This document shows positions 1-11,531 of a stretch of DNA of 64,000 nucleotides, one piece after another (position 1 is the first letter of the stretch; each line of letters starts with the position of its first letter). The stretch is from Microthyrium microscopicum (lineage: Eukaryota; Ascomycota; Dothideomycetes; Microthyriales; Microthyriaceae). Location of the stretch: the NCBI GenBank assembly GCA_010405405.1, contig MU004232.1:1445481-1509480 (forward strand). The letters are read 5' to 3'. Under the pieces are notes generated by a model. The model searched no databases, was not told the origin of the DNA, and saw only the letters and a program-made list of their open reading frames with translations. The position numbers and the translations under genes are program-made.

Positions 1-88
1 AGGAAAGCTTCTTCAGTCTTTCTTAGTCCAACAAATATCCTGCGATTTCAGTCCCATCTATCTAAAAAGACCTCCGAATCCGATCAAT

Positions 89-1307
89 ATGTTGCTCAAA
101 AACATCATTGTACTCAGCTCTGCAAGCTACGCGCTCGCAGCACCTCAGTCTGGAAGCGGTGGAGCCATGGCCAGTTTGGCTAAGGCAATGGGGCTTGATC
201 CTTCTAAGGGTATTACCTCAATGGTTTGCCAATCATTCGCCGAAGGATCACTGAATGGTAAAGTCATGTAAGTTGATACTCAAGCATTCCTTGTAGATGC
301 CTTGAATATTTTCTCTTCATATTACCTGAATGGGAATATCAGACCTCAGAACATCTTTACTGGCGCATTGAAGGCTTGGGAGAATCTAAGCTGACTAGTT
401 CTAGTGGAGCCGCTTTTGGCTCGCCAAATGGCAATGGCCCGGATGAGAAGTGTATGGTAGATGAGAGCGGCGGTTCAGGACCATATAAAGCGAACTACAC
501 CGAAGATTCTACCCTTCCCAACCATACGATCTATGCACCGCTTAAGCCTCCCGCAGGCAAGAAAATGCCAGTCATTGTATGGGGAAATGGTTTCTGCATG
601 GTACCAAATTTGAGCCCTCTTGACACTAGCAGTAACTGACTGAGCTTTCCAGGCTGCCGGAACCATGTTCACCAACTTCCTGAATGAGATCGCCAGTCAT
701 GGTTTCTTCATCGTCGCCAATGGTCCATCAAGTGGCAACCAACTTGGAGGCCAGACCACTTACAACGATCTCATCAAATCTATTGACTGGTTGGAGAAGA
801 CTGGTGCTGCTAAGTACAACCTGGATATGAGCAAGATGGCCGTTTCTGGTCAATCTTGTGGTGGCTTAGAAGCATATCAAGCATCTGTCAAGGACTCTCG
901 CATCAAGCTTACTGCTCTTTTCAATAGTGGCAACCTCGGCATTGGTAATGTCGATGTAACCAAATTGAAGAGTCCGGTTGCGTACTTCTTGGGCGGAGCT
1001 AAGGATATCGCTCAGAAGAATGTAAGTGACGATTGTCTTTTTGTTAGGGAAGAACAGTGCTGATAAAGGACAGGGCGATTCAGACTATCTCAAGCTCCAG
1101 GTTCCAGCTCTCAAGACGACTATAGATATTGGACACATCGGAACTTATTATCAAAAATATGGGGGAAAGATGGGAAAAGCTGCTGTTTCATTCTTCAAGT
1201 GGCAGCAAATGGGCGACACTCAGGAGAAGGCCAAATGGTGCGGGACTGGTGCTACTGAATTCTCCAAGCTTGGCTTCACAACAGTTAGCAAGAACGGAAT
1301 GTGTTAA
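89..1307 (+). CDS. Secreted alpha/beta-hydrolase (dienelactone-hydrolase/PETase-like fold)
   Basis: The protein starts with a hydrophobic signal peptide (MLLKNIIVLSSASYALA, cut before APQ) and is probably an extracellular esterase or lipase-type hydrolase of unknown substrate. Visible catalytic elements are a nucleophile elbow GQSCGG, an acid in GGAKD and a histidine in DIGHIGTY. The block VIVWGNGFC before the second intron is the first core strand. Exons: 89 to about 267, about 343-600, 653-1021 and 1074-1307. The last two introns (601-652, 1022-1073) are clean GT-AG. The first junction is uncertain. The strong GTAAGT donor at 268 with the acceptor ending at 342 gives a protein-like stretch (PQNIFTGALKAW) that runs into a stop. 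Resuming in the next frame at about 380 would continue it. A weaker pair, donor 258 and acceptor 349, keeps the frame open. The gene may therefore be intact or carry a frameshift. The substrate cannot be told from sequence. Confidence 0.75.
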
Positions 1308-2678
1308 AATTCTTTGCGCTTCAGTTAGCCGATTTAGCAGTCGTCAGTTTATGTTTACTTTTCTTAATATGTTTTCTGCGAATAGTCATGCATATCTCCA
1401 GTTGAAGAGCGTGTCACGGTATAATTGGAGTTCATAAAGACCACTCGCTAATCTAATACTACTACATCCAGAGAGATCTTCAAAACCTAAGGATGTGTTT
1501 ATCCCTGCTCGTTTAAGACTCTGCCTCCTCTCGGCTTGGAGAGATATCCAAGTGTTTGAGATGTGAAAGCTGACTGGAATCTCGCAGCAGACAATTACCA
1601 TAACGCATATCCAATGCTTCAAGGCGAAAAAGCCCCTTTCAATAATGATGGTCTCCTATACTCACCAGAATATCTAAGGCTGTAAGCATCGAATTTACGC
1701 TAAAAGACTGATCTGGGCCTTTCAAATGGGACTGTATGCCAAGTTTGTGGCTCTTCCTGCCTTCCGTAGACTTCCGGTCCCTGTTGTGTACTTTAAGTTT
1801 GCCTATCGCAGCCCACATAAAGCAGTGTCTGACATACTATTGAGCCGGATTTTTAAGCTGAGACAACTGACAAGCATAATTGGCTATTGAGTCATCTCCA
1901 TTGCCAGGGTACCTTTTACTATTTGAGCTCTCTGTTCCTGAAATGATCTTACAGGTCTGTGATGGTTATGCCGGTGCTTCCCGCCCAACCATGTTTGGTT
2001 TACTCATCGCCAAAAATGGCCAGTTTGGCCGACTTGTTGATAAGCACTAAACTTTAACCAGTCATCCTGAAAAGGGAACAAATTCTTAAAAAGGTCTATC
2101 TGAGAAACCATGGTGACGTATCGATCGAATTATTCTGCCATGTAGCAACTTACTAAAAGGTATGCTTAAAATTTTCAGTAAAAACCAGAGAGTTGCTCAA
2201 TTCGGATGAACTGGAAATGAAAATTCGCATAAATTCGCTTCAGTAATTTGACAAGTTCAAGATATTGTTATGCTAGAATGTCGTTATGCTCAACAGCCAG
2301 CCGCCAAGTTTTTGTCAAGTACAAATGTCCTGTATGCTTGCCAAAACAGGCTGAAGCAAAGACTCATCATCGATCAAGCTTATGTCAGAGATAGGCAAGT
2401 TTCGCAGACCGGCGCGACAATATATCCGCCGACTCGGTGATAGGCCATAGCACTGAGACGTTATGTTCGTGGCAGTTCACGTTTGGTATCCTTTGGTCTG
2501 TACCGGTGGGCCTTTAAAGCTGTCGTATCGCGTATCCCAAACCACATGTAAAAGATTGTTCACTTGTTTTGGACCATTTTAAAAAGCCGACTTCGATCAG
2601 TCCTCAGGCGTTCCATCTCTTTGATTCAAGAAACATCAGTTCTCATTGATTTATATTCTCAGAACATCTCTATTCAAG
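1308..2678. other. Intergenic, no gene seen
   Basis: Only short open frames without family signal occur here. It contains the 3' region of the hydrolase and the promoter side of the MFS transporter. Confidence 0.6.
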
Positions 2679-4785
2679 ATGGCGACCCTATTTCGAGACT
2701 CTTCTGCTGGGCAAATATGTCGATTGTTCTTAGGGATGAAGATCACGCCCTATGAGGACGAAAAAGATGGCTTCCAGCTGTCAAGATCTATCTCCAAGCC
2801 GGAAAAGCCATTAGCAGATAGAGATGTAGATCATGATGTGGAAAAAAGCGAAGAGTCGGATAAGGACCTCGAAAAAGAGGCTCCAGCGGATTCAGGACAC
2901 GCCTCAAAGCTTCCAGCGACTGATGCAAGTGTTGTTGAATTCACTGGCTCAGACGATGAGGATAATCCGCAGAACTGGTCAGGGGCCAAGAAAAGCTTTG
3001 TATTTTCGTTGATATGTCTTTTGACATTCTCAAGTAAGTTATCGACTTCCCAATTATGTCTTTCCAAGCTTCTTTGTTGACCATATCAAGTCTACAGCGC
3101 TTCTGCCATCATAACGCCTGCAGAGCCAGTTTTTGAACAGATATTCGGGGTCTCCGCTGAGGTCTCATCGTTGGTGCTGTCGATGTATGTTCTCGGATAT
3201 GTGAGTATTGCCTTAACCAAGGATCACTGTGTTATAAGCCCATACTAAATTCATACTAGGGGATAGGGCCGCTTATTTTCAGGTGAATTCAACTTTCACA
3301 CTGGAAGAATACACAAAATGACAGAGGCTGATTGAAATCCTAGTCCTATGTCAGAAATGCCTGCTGTTGGACGAAACTTGGCATATCTTTCTTCCTTCTT
3401 CATCTTTATAGTCATCACCGCTATCGCGTCCAGAGTTTCGAACTACCCAGGCTTAGTTGTGCTGAGATTCATCCAAGGTATGCCAATATGCTGAAGTCCC
3501 CGACGAGTAAGTGTCGTAGTTGGTTCGCAACGCTAATGTCTCTCGCGAACAGGATTTTTCGGTGGTCCTGTCCTGGCAGTAAGTAGTTCCCGTGCCAGCT
3601 TGTGTCTTGAGTTTCTCTAAGTGCGTCTTAGACCGGTGCAGCCTCGGCTCAAGATCTCTTTCCCTTCAACAAAGTGCCATACGCGCTTTCATGTTGGGCA
3701 GTATTTGCCTATGCAGGTCTGTCTTTTCAGTGATTCATGTGCAAGCATTTTACTTACGGTGCTCATAGGCCCCGCCCTCGGGCCAGTGTTGACAGGCTTC
3801 TCTGTTCCCTTGAGCACTTGGCGATGGACTTTCTATGAGACCTTGATACTTTGCGGATTTACCTTCGTGCTCCTGTTTTTCTTCCTGCCTGAGACAAATG
3901 CAGAGTACATCTTGGGCAAGAGAGCGCAACGGCTGAGACTCAAGACAGGAGACAGTAGTATTAAAACGAGATCAGAGATCCATGCTGGCAATAAGGACTG
4001 GCTCAAACTTACAGCTTATCATTTGACTATGCCCTTCAAGATCACGATCTTGGATCCGTCTGTTCTGTTTATCAACCTATACACTGCATTAGTATATGGC
4101 ATTTATGTAAGTCTCTAGTAGTCGATCCAGGATTTGCACTAACTTATTGTAGTACTCATTCTTCGAAAGCTTCCCTTTGGTTTATATAGGAATCTACGGG
4201 TTCTCCATTGGTATTATGGGAACTGTATTCTTGTCAGTCATCATAGGCGCTGCCATAGGTCTAGCCATTTATACTGCGCTTGTATGGTTCATCTATGAGC
4301 CATACACTCTGAAAAATGGTGTTGGACATCCCGAGTCTCGTCTGGTCCCTGGTATCTACGCTGCAGCCTTCGCGCCAGCTGGCATGTTTATCTTTGGTTA
4401 CGCCTCTCGGAGTGATATTACATGGGTTGCGCCCACTGTTGGCATTGCAATGTATGCCGCGTCATCATTCATCCTGGTGAACGTTATCTTTGTATACCTG
4501 CCTATCAGCTACCCGCGTTATGCCGCCAGCGTTTTTGCTGCAAATGGTGAATACACTGGTTTCTCCTTGTTTCAAAACTTCGCTAAGACTTCCATAGGAT
4601 TCTTGAGAAGCGCCATGGCTTGCGGTGCCATACACTTCTCCCAACCATTATTTGGTAATTTGGGAGTCGGCGATGGTTGTGCCATTCTCGGATCACTGGC
4701 CGCTGCCTGTGCTTTTGGATTTTTGGCACTATACTCTTACGGACCGAAGCTCAGAGCCAGAAGTAAATTTGCTGAATCCTACTGA
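2679..4785 (+). CDS. MFS transporter, DHA1-type multidrug/polyamine:H+ antiporter
   Basis: This is a plasma-membrane proton antiporter of the fungal TPO1/FLR1-like group, likely exporting drugs or polyamines. The N-terminus is acidic and cytosolic with a DNPQNWS motif before the first membrane segment. SMYVLGYGIGPLIFSP covers segment 2 and the following loop, GPALGPVLTGF is the antiporter motif of segment 5, and TWRWTFYE follows it. Nine exons: 2679-3033, 3091-3200, 3260-3282, 3344-3477, 3553-3578, 3632-3716, 3769-4106, 4153-4546, 4598-4785. They sum to 1,653 nt, or 550 residues, normal for the family. The last intron (4547-4597) is 51 nt and stop-free, so it reads through as 17 extra codons. 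The family motif FAAN-x-FLRSA is restored only when it is removed. I chose ATG 2679 because the open frame upstream begins only with a non-ATG codon. Confidence 0.9.
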
Positions 4786-5094
4786 AACGAATGAGTCCAG
4801 TCCGTTTGCCAGCTTATCTGCCAAAACTGAGTAATGACGCTGGGGAAGCTTCAAAGTCATTGAACAGGATGAATTATGCGCAGGTGAAAACGATCAGAAA
4901 CTGACAGGTAGACCCGGGATGGACTGGGTTGCTTCTCATGTACCGTGTGCGAAGCTCGAAAAGCTTTACGATTCATCTAATGACGACGGATCATCAACCT
5001 CAACTCACTGAAAGAAGCACTACATTACCTTCGGCCCATCATTAGATATCGTTAATACATACTTCTGCTCCATTGACCTCCATTGTTCAGTACT
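4786..5094. other. Intergenic, 3' flank of the MFS gene
   Basis: No coding frame or repeat is recognised in this short stretch between the transporter and the AT-rich repeat. Confidence 0.5.
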
Positions 5095-5732
5095 ATAGCG
5101 CGCAACGGGGGGTAGAGCAAATAATGTCTACTATTATGTCTCTACTGTTTTTTGGAAGGGTTCTCTCTACTGTATCCCCTAAGGAATTTATACCAGATTA
5201 TGATATTATGACTAAGAGTTAATAGAATTTCAATAAAAAATCATGTCTAGATAATGTTATAGCTTTATGAAATATCTAAAAAAATTGCCTATTTAGGCAA
5301 TTTTTAGTGTAATAAACTATATTCTAGTAAATAGGAATAGGTATAATATAGTAACTCTACGACATAGAGTTATGATTTTTTTAATTACGTTATTTTACTT
5401 TATGAATTAGGCTAGACTCGTATTTTACTTATGAGCAAGATTTAGCAAGGCAACTTCTACTAGTTTTATGAATACTAAATATGCAAACAAGCAGTTTTTG
5501 TATATATAGACTTATCTTAGCTTTCCTTATTTATAACTACTTTTGCTCCTTCCTTGTTTCCTATCGTGATCCTTCCTAGCTATTAAGATACTTTCTTACT
5601 AGACATAATTAAGAAATGATCTTATTTCAAGACATATTGGCTCCGTAAACCAGTATTTTGGACTTCATATCGCCAAAATGTCTATTGTGAAACTCCTCAA
5701 CATCATTCCCTCTACCCCCCCTCCCACGCTAT
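5095..5732. mobile_element. Small AT-rich repeat with terminal inverted repeats (MITE-like relic)
   Basis: The two ends are imperfect inverted copies over about 31 nt. The left end reads ATAGCG...GGGGGGTAGAG, and the right end gives the same pattern on the other strand, with one 1-nt gap and a few transitions. The interior of about 580 nt is much richer in A/T than the flanks and has no long open frame. A perfect palindrome with 12-nt arms and a 2-nt loop lies inside at 5280-5305. A clear target duplication was not found. I infer a non-autonomous DNA element, probably RIP-mutated. Confidence 0.5.
5280..5305. repeat. Perfect 12-bp palindrome with 2-nt loop
   Basis: The arms AAAAATTGCCTA and TAGGCAATTTTT are exact reverse complements separated by TT. 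It lies inside the AT-rich repeat, so it is more likely part of that element than a transcription terminator. Confidence 0.7.
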
Positions 5733-6357
5733 GGTAGTTGTCGGTATTGATCCTAAAGACAAGACACGAAAATGAAGCGAAGTTTGGTCTGTCAATATTA
5801 GATCAGACGACCAGAATAAATTACAACTACGAAGCTTAAATGTCCCAAATGTGATAGTCAGATGCTAGAAGGAATGATAAAGCATCACGAGCTAGGTACG
5901 GGTAGGTTCTCGAATAAATCATAGCGGTTGAATTGAGGTAAGACCTTTTAATTATCACTTCAGGACATGTTAGGTAGGTGCATTTTAATAAGCCAACAGA
6001 CGATGAAAGGAACAGCAAAAATAAAGGCCATGAGGGTTGGAACGTTCACTATTCACATATCTCCATCGCTGAAAGCCAAATGAGCGCATACCAGAAAAGC
6101 AGCATCGAGACACGAACGATATTGCATAAGGGAGCGGACGACAAACAAGTGAGCCGACGACAGACAGAAGGTAGTGATTACAGAGGACAATGCGCTTAGA
6201 ACAAGTGATTGAGTTGTCAACTACGATACATTCCTATTCTAATGATATCGAATCATCCAGCGAGCACGCCGGATAGTTCATGAACATACACAAAAGGAAT
6301 TGACGAAGGCCCACAACTTCCAAAACCGCTCAGCAAGAGACATCATTGACCTGACCT
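5733..6357. other. Intergenic, no gene seen
   Basis: Short open frames of 60-73 codons without family signal occur on both strands. It forms the 3' flank of the first gene of the tandem trio. Confidence 0.5.
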
Positions 6358-7458
6358 TCAGAAGCCAAACTCATTCTCCAATGCCCGAATAGCCTCCAGC
6401 ATAGGCTTGGCCATACCTTCCACTTGCGCTGCTGCATGTCGAATTCTCTCGAAACGACCCCCAATAGGAATGACTGACATAAGACCAGTGGCATCATGGA
6501 ATACACTTGTGCTTGCCTGGAGGATGCGATACATGAAGTGGTCTAGTCGAGCAATATCATAGCCAGGAGTAGCATCAAGTAGTGGCTGTTGCACAATAGG
6601 TATGCCGAACCTCAGCCGCAGTGCTCTAGACTGAGCCATGGTCTCTGTGATGCTGATGTCTAAAGTAGCAGCAGCTTCTCGGACGAGTGCCAACTCTTTT
6701 CTCACAGTGCGAGCACGGGTGACAAGGGTGAATAGGATATATCTAACGTTGTAGACCAAATCAGCTTGAAAGACAGAAGCACCCTCCGTGATATGACGCT
6801 GGCGAGCCATAGCACCTTCATCGAGAAGATCCGCGATCATTTGGAAGGGGAGAGCTTTTTGAAGCGAGCGCATACGCCTGAGAAGACGATGAGTAGTAGC
6901 ATATGTCTCAAGTTGGCGGAAGTAACGGCTGACGACCAGCCATTGGGACAAGGAGAATCTACCAGTCTGGAAGGCCTGAAGAGATCCTAGGACAAGGTTA
7001 GAGGCGTGATTGACCAAGAGAAGAAACCACCAGAGAAAGGAGTCGCTAGGGCCGAGCTCGACTTACTGATGCGAAGAAAGTGGAAAAACTCTTCATTCAG
7101 GATATGGAGGTAGAAGAACGTGATACCCTCCTGTTGTGGCATTAAAGCATTCACAGCTTCGCTGACTTGATTTGTCATGATGTCAAGCTGAGACTTGATG
7201 CTGGTGACCATGTTAAGAAGGTGGGTATATTCCTCTTGGACTTCGACATCTGTCGTCAGAAGCGTCAACACTTCAAGCGCCTTCCTACAAGCACCGGTCA
7301 GTGATGACAGTATTGCAAGGGGCACGGTCTTACCCTTCTGCCCACTCTCGAGTGGTAGGATCGTGAACTCTTAAGTTAGGCGTATGGTTTTCGATGGGCA
7401 CTTCCTGGTGGGCGATGGCATGCTCAAGCATTTCGATTCGTATCATAGTGGGATCCAT
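6358..7458 (-). CDS. Tandem helical family, member 1 (323 aa, unknown function)
   Basis: I do not recognise a named domain. The protein is Leu/Ala/Arg/Glu-rich and predicted mostly helical, with no signal peptide or membrane segment. Three exons: 7458-7334, 7284-7067 and 6986-6358, which sum exactly to 324 codons. The start is the ATG at 7458, giving MDPTMIRIEML. The first intron falls in phase 2 just after the motif EWAE. The second is phase 1. Both positions match members 2 and 3 downstream on the same strand, so the three are paralogues although this one is the most diverged. It has a longer first exon (125 nt against 44) and a longer third exon (629 nt against 539-548). It resembles the helical N-terminal regions of fungal STAND-type proteins only in general character, so no function is assigned. 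Confidence 0.75.
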
Positions 7459-8831
7459 GGCTGCAGTAGAAGGGAAGAGAGAAGAGTGGGCCGGCTGGAG
7501 TGCAATCTCTCGCCTTCCAAATCGTTGATGATAGCGTCAGCAGTAGTGGTGAAGGTGGTTGCGAGGAGGAGAAACAGGCGAGGACCAAAGTGGGAGGAAG
7601 AAACCCAAGATGGGGGCTAACGACCGAGAGGAGGGCGACCAATTCCAGTTTCCATAAAGGGTAATTCGACTGAGGGAACCGAGACTATTTGACAGTCTTT
7701 GAGGTGCTAGTAATCTCCGCGGCGTTGAAACTTCTCACATCTATAACTTCATCAAGTTGTTAACTTTAGGCACATTTTGGTAGTAAGACTTCACATGTAT
7801 GTGCGCACCAGTGCGGAAATATAGTAATAAGACTTTCGATACTTAGCGAGCAGAGATAGGACTTTATATAGATGATAACCCCCATGGTGCGCCGCAGAGC
7901 GGACTGTCAGGCTCGTTGACAGCGATGCTGCTTGTCATATATTCTAGTAGCTCATGACGAAGAAGTGTTCATTAACATACGGAAGTCTAACACAGGCTTT
8001 GTTCCTGTTAGTGTGTGAAAATGAACAAAGAAATGTTGAGTATCATACTGATGATAGCCTATGGACGATGAAGGCACGTAGCTTAGATGCGCAAAATGAC
8101 TGTTCGGGACAATGAAATGAATGCAATGAGACGTTGATTACAACGACTGTGATTCTCATGTCTGGATGACTCTGGCTCATGATTGGGGCCCGAGGTCAGT
8201 CACGCAAGAAACATTACAATTTCTTAGCGGATGACGGACTCTACGCTGACCAAATCAACTGCATGTCATCTCGACCAAAGCAGAGTATCCGCTGAGGTTC
8301 TCAAGACCTCGGTGAAATTCGCCTTATGCTCGCCTACTGGAAAACTGGGACGAGTTTAGGGAATGACGAATAGGCAAAGTATAGGAACGCAGCATTCTGA
8401 GATTCCACAACTTTTCCTTTGTTGAAGCATATGGTCATGATGTGATATATCTGCTGACAGGCTGGAGGTAGCTGCAGTGATGGATATCAGCCGGGTTGAT
8501 CAGATGCTGGATGAATGCCGCTTTATATATGAGAAGGACGCTCATCTCAGCAAGACAAACTGTTTGGCGCAGGCTATGTTTGTTATCCCAGAGTAACGTC
8601 ATTTGTTGACCTGTTGAACCAAGCGCAGCATTTCCACACATTGAACCTCCCAAACACAATGGCAAGGAGAGAAAAGTCCCTATGCAACTTCATAATGTTT
8701 GCAAGTTATGGACAATTAGAGGTAGTTATGTGTTCTAATTCTTTCCCGCTAGAAAATCATGAACCGTGGGCTACAACAAAATCTACAATTTCAAAAGACA
8801 CAGTGGTTGACATCCTGTGTAGCCTGGCTTC
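7459..8831. other. Intergenic between trio members 1 and 2
   Basis: No supported gene. Open frames of 70-80 codons appear on both strands but lack splice partners or family motifs. It holds the presumed promoter of member 1. Confidence 0.5.
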
Positions 8832-9799
8832 TCATGCTTGAAATCGTAACTCGCTCACCTTCCCAAGCGCATCCTTGACTCTACCATCCAGCCGCAACAC
8901 CCCGTCCATCGCCTCTAGCAAATCCTCCCCGTGAAGTTTCAACCTACCATCCATGGCAATGAATCGAGCTTGGAATGCAAGAAGAGATTCGTGCGCGTGG
9001 ATACTAGGCAGCTCAGAACGCACAGCGGTAGGGATGGACTTTCCCATCTCTCGACAGAGACACCAGTACATTGTCTGAAGCTCTTCCAATGCCGCAGCCC
9101 ATGTCGTCTCAAACTCCTCGGTTTGCTCGGATACAGCCACAAAGGTAAGGATCATCTCATCGTATGCATCTTGATGTTGTCCGGAGTAGGCCTCCCGTTT
9201 TGATGTGATTTCTTTGGCAAGGCAGTGCAATTCATGAGCCAGGTTGAGGGGCAGAAGAGAACTTCTAGGGAAATCGAGAGTCCCGAGGATACGATGTACG
9301 CTCGCGGACAGTTGTAGTTCGTATAACTCTTTGGATCTGCGCAGGTACTCGGATCCTGTAATTTCGCTGGCTTGAAATGATCTCAGATCAGCTGGGAGCA
9401 GTTAATAGTGACCTCATGTGGATGGGAGTTTTTTTGAATCAGAAAGTTGGAGCAAGAAAAACTTACTACTAGCTGTGGTGCGAAAGAAGTCGGCTGTGAG
9501 TTGTGACATTCGTTGGAAAGCAACATCGACACTAGGTAGGCCACTGTGAACACGAAAGAGTCCATCAAGAGCAGCAGTAATATCGCGGTCAATCGAATTG
9601 AAAGTGGCGCAGTGGCTTTCCAACTTCGCGACGGCACGTCGGTTCTCAGGAGTGGAGGATATCAATGTGTTAAGTAGATCTTTTGACTGTCTAGTCGTTA
9701 TTAGCAGTTGATGCGATGCTTCTACAAAGGACTAAAGGCTCCGGAAATGACATACCTTTCCGCCCATGCCTGCATTTCTTGCCGCTGATCTTGGCCCAT
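8832..9799 (-). CDS. Tandem helical family, member 2 (268 aa, unknown function)
   Basis: No named domain is recognised. Exons: 9799-9756 (44 nt), 9690-9467 (224 nt) and 9370-8832 (539 nt), together 269 codons. The first exon encodes MGQDQRQEMQAWAE and stops in phase 2. Exon 2 opens with RQSKDLL, aligning with RKSKQLT of member 3. The C-terminal half shares with member 3 the spaced blocks SGQH/PGQH, FETTW/FETAW, HESLLAFQARFIAMDG/HEGLLMFQACFLAMEG, a following GxDLLEAM/GxDILKAM and a C-terminal LDGRVKDAL-type block. No signal peptide or membrane segment is seen, so a soluble helical protein is likely. Donor sites are GTATGT and GTAAGT. Confidence 0.8.
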
Positions 9800-10563
9800 C
9801 TTTGTTTGAGTATTTATGTACCTGAAAATTCTTGAGGTTCTATATAGAACGATGATTATGCACAGCTATAGAGTAGATTTGTGTGTGGGGAAAAGCGGTT
9901 ACGCAAATGAATCGGGGTTGATGAAGGTGGTGGGCAAGAGTGCGTAGAAAATTCTATGAGGCTAGAGAGCAGGACCCAAACAACTACCCCGAGAACACTG
10001 GGCGCCACTAGTTCAAGTTGAGGGCAACGATATATCATGTCCTTCGACACAGAGAGCTCTGGGGCTGCTAAAACTGCACTATATGGACAGACTACTCAGA
10101 AAATGCAAACCAGTTTCTGCTCCAGCCACCAAAAGGATGTACTATAGATCTGCTTGAAGTTTCGTGAACTCTTTCCCTTGCTGAAAGACACTCTAGTGCT
10201 AGGTCGCGTCTGGGCGCTTACAAGGAAAGTCAATGGCCGAGTCAATAGGCTTGCGCTCACATCCTGCTTATATACCAGTAGGATGGCCTTTTTGTCATGC
10301 GAAACTATTTGAAGGACGCTATAATTGCTATTCTGAATCGTGAGCTATGTCATGTTGTAATGCTAAACAACAAGTTTTGTGCGTTCGAAATACCGTTGCT
10401 TTAAACGTCACGAGAAGGAGAGGACACTAATTCTTCGACAATATAGTTTGATTTGGCCAGTCGGCTGGTAAAATTATTCCTCTTCGAAGCATCACGTCTC
10501 TCTAGCCGAGGAGACCTTTCACGCTCTAAGAGGCAGGCCTTGTTCAAACCTTCTAGTAGACTT
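9800..10563. other. Intergenic between trio members 2 and 3
   Basis: No supported gene or repeat. It holds the promoter region of member 2 and the 3' flank of member 3. Confidence 0.5.
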
Positions 10564-11531
10564 CTATCCTCTTAGATCAACGAGCGTTACAAGGGCGTCC
10601 TCAATCACGCCTCCCAAAGCAAGCACCTCTTCCATCGCCTTCAGAATATCTCCACCGGGTCCCTTCAGATCGCCCTCCATAGCAAGGAAGCACGCTTGGA
10701 ACATAAGCAGCCCTTCATGAGTTGTTATGCCCCCAGCGCTCGACTCTGCAACAGGGAGACGATCACCCATTAGACGGCGAAGGTGTGAATACCAAAAGTG
10801 ATGCCGATTTCGTGATGTTGTCCATGCCGTCTCAAAACGATCCATGTGCTTGGATATGACAAGTAAAGACGACTCTATATCCTGCAATATTTCCTTATGC
10901 TGGCCGGGATGTGTCTCCCCTTCGAGCGGCAGCTCTATTGCAGAGTAAACCAAGTCTTCTGCGTAACCTAGTGGAAGTAATTCTTCGCTCTCGTTCATGT
11001 CTCCGGCGATGTCATTGATGCTTGCATAGAGTTCCAGTCTCAGCAGCTTCTCCGATCGACGATAGTATTCAGGAGCGGAGATGTCTCCAGATCGATACTT
11101 GTCTACATCGCCTGAAAACAGTTAGCGTTGAAGTGAAATGGACCAAATATGGCTTTCTGAGTAGACGGGTTGAAGGGGTTAGAAACTGGGACCAAGGTAA
11201 ACTTACTACATTTGGTGGAGGAAAAGAACTCCGGAGTGAGCTCTGAAATCCGCGGGTAGATCCCTTCAATGTTATATAATCGGTCGAGAACCATCCAAAG
11301 CTTTTGGGCGGCATTGGTAACATAGATAGTTAAATCCTCGATGACCTCGGAATATCTTCCCAAGGTCGAGATTATGCGCTCTCTCTCTTCAGGGCCTGCA
11401 GTCAAAGACTTCGTGAGCTGCTTGGACTTTCTGATTGTTGGTCAGTAGCTGCGCATCTCATGGTTAGAAAAGAAAGAAGTCGCATACCGTTCTGCCCAAC
11501 GAAACAACTTTTCTTCCGGATCAATCTCCAT
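10564..11531 (-). CDS. Tandem helical family, member 3 (271 aa, unknown function)
   Basis: No named domain is recognised. Exons: 11531-11488 (44 nt), 11430-11207 (224 nt) and 11111-10564 (548 nt), 272 codons in all. The first two exons are exactly as long as those of member 2, with the same phases (2, then 1). Exon 1 encodes MEIDPEEKLFRWAE; the WAE motif lies at the splice junction in all three paralogues. The C-terminal half keeps the same spaced blocks as member 2 (PGQH, FETAW, THEGLLMFQACFLAMEG). The protein is acidic, helical and without signal peptide. Equal orientation and spacing indicate tandem duplication. The function is unknown. Confidence 0.8.
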
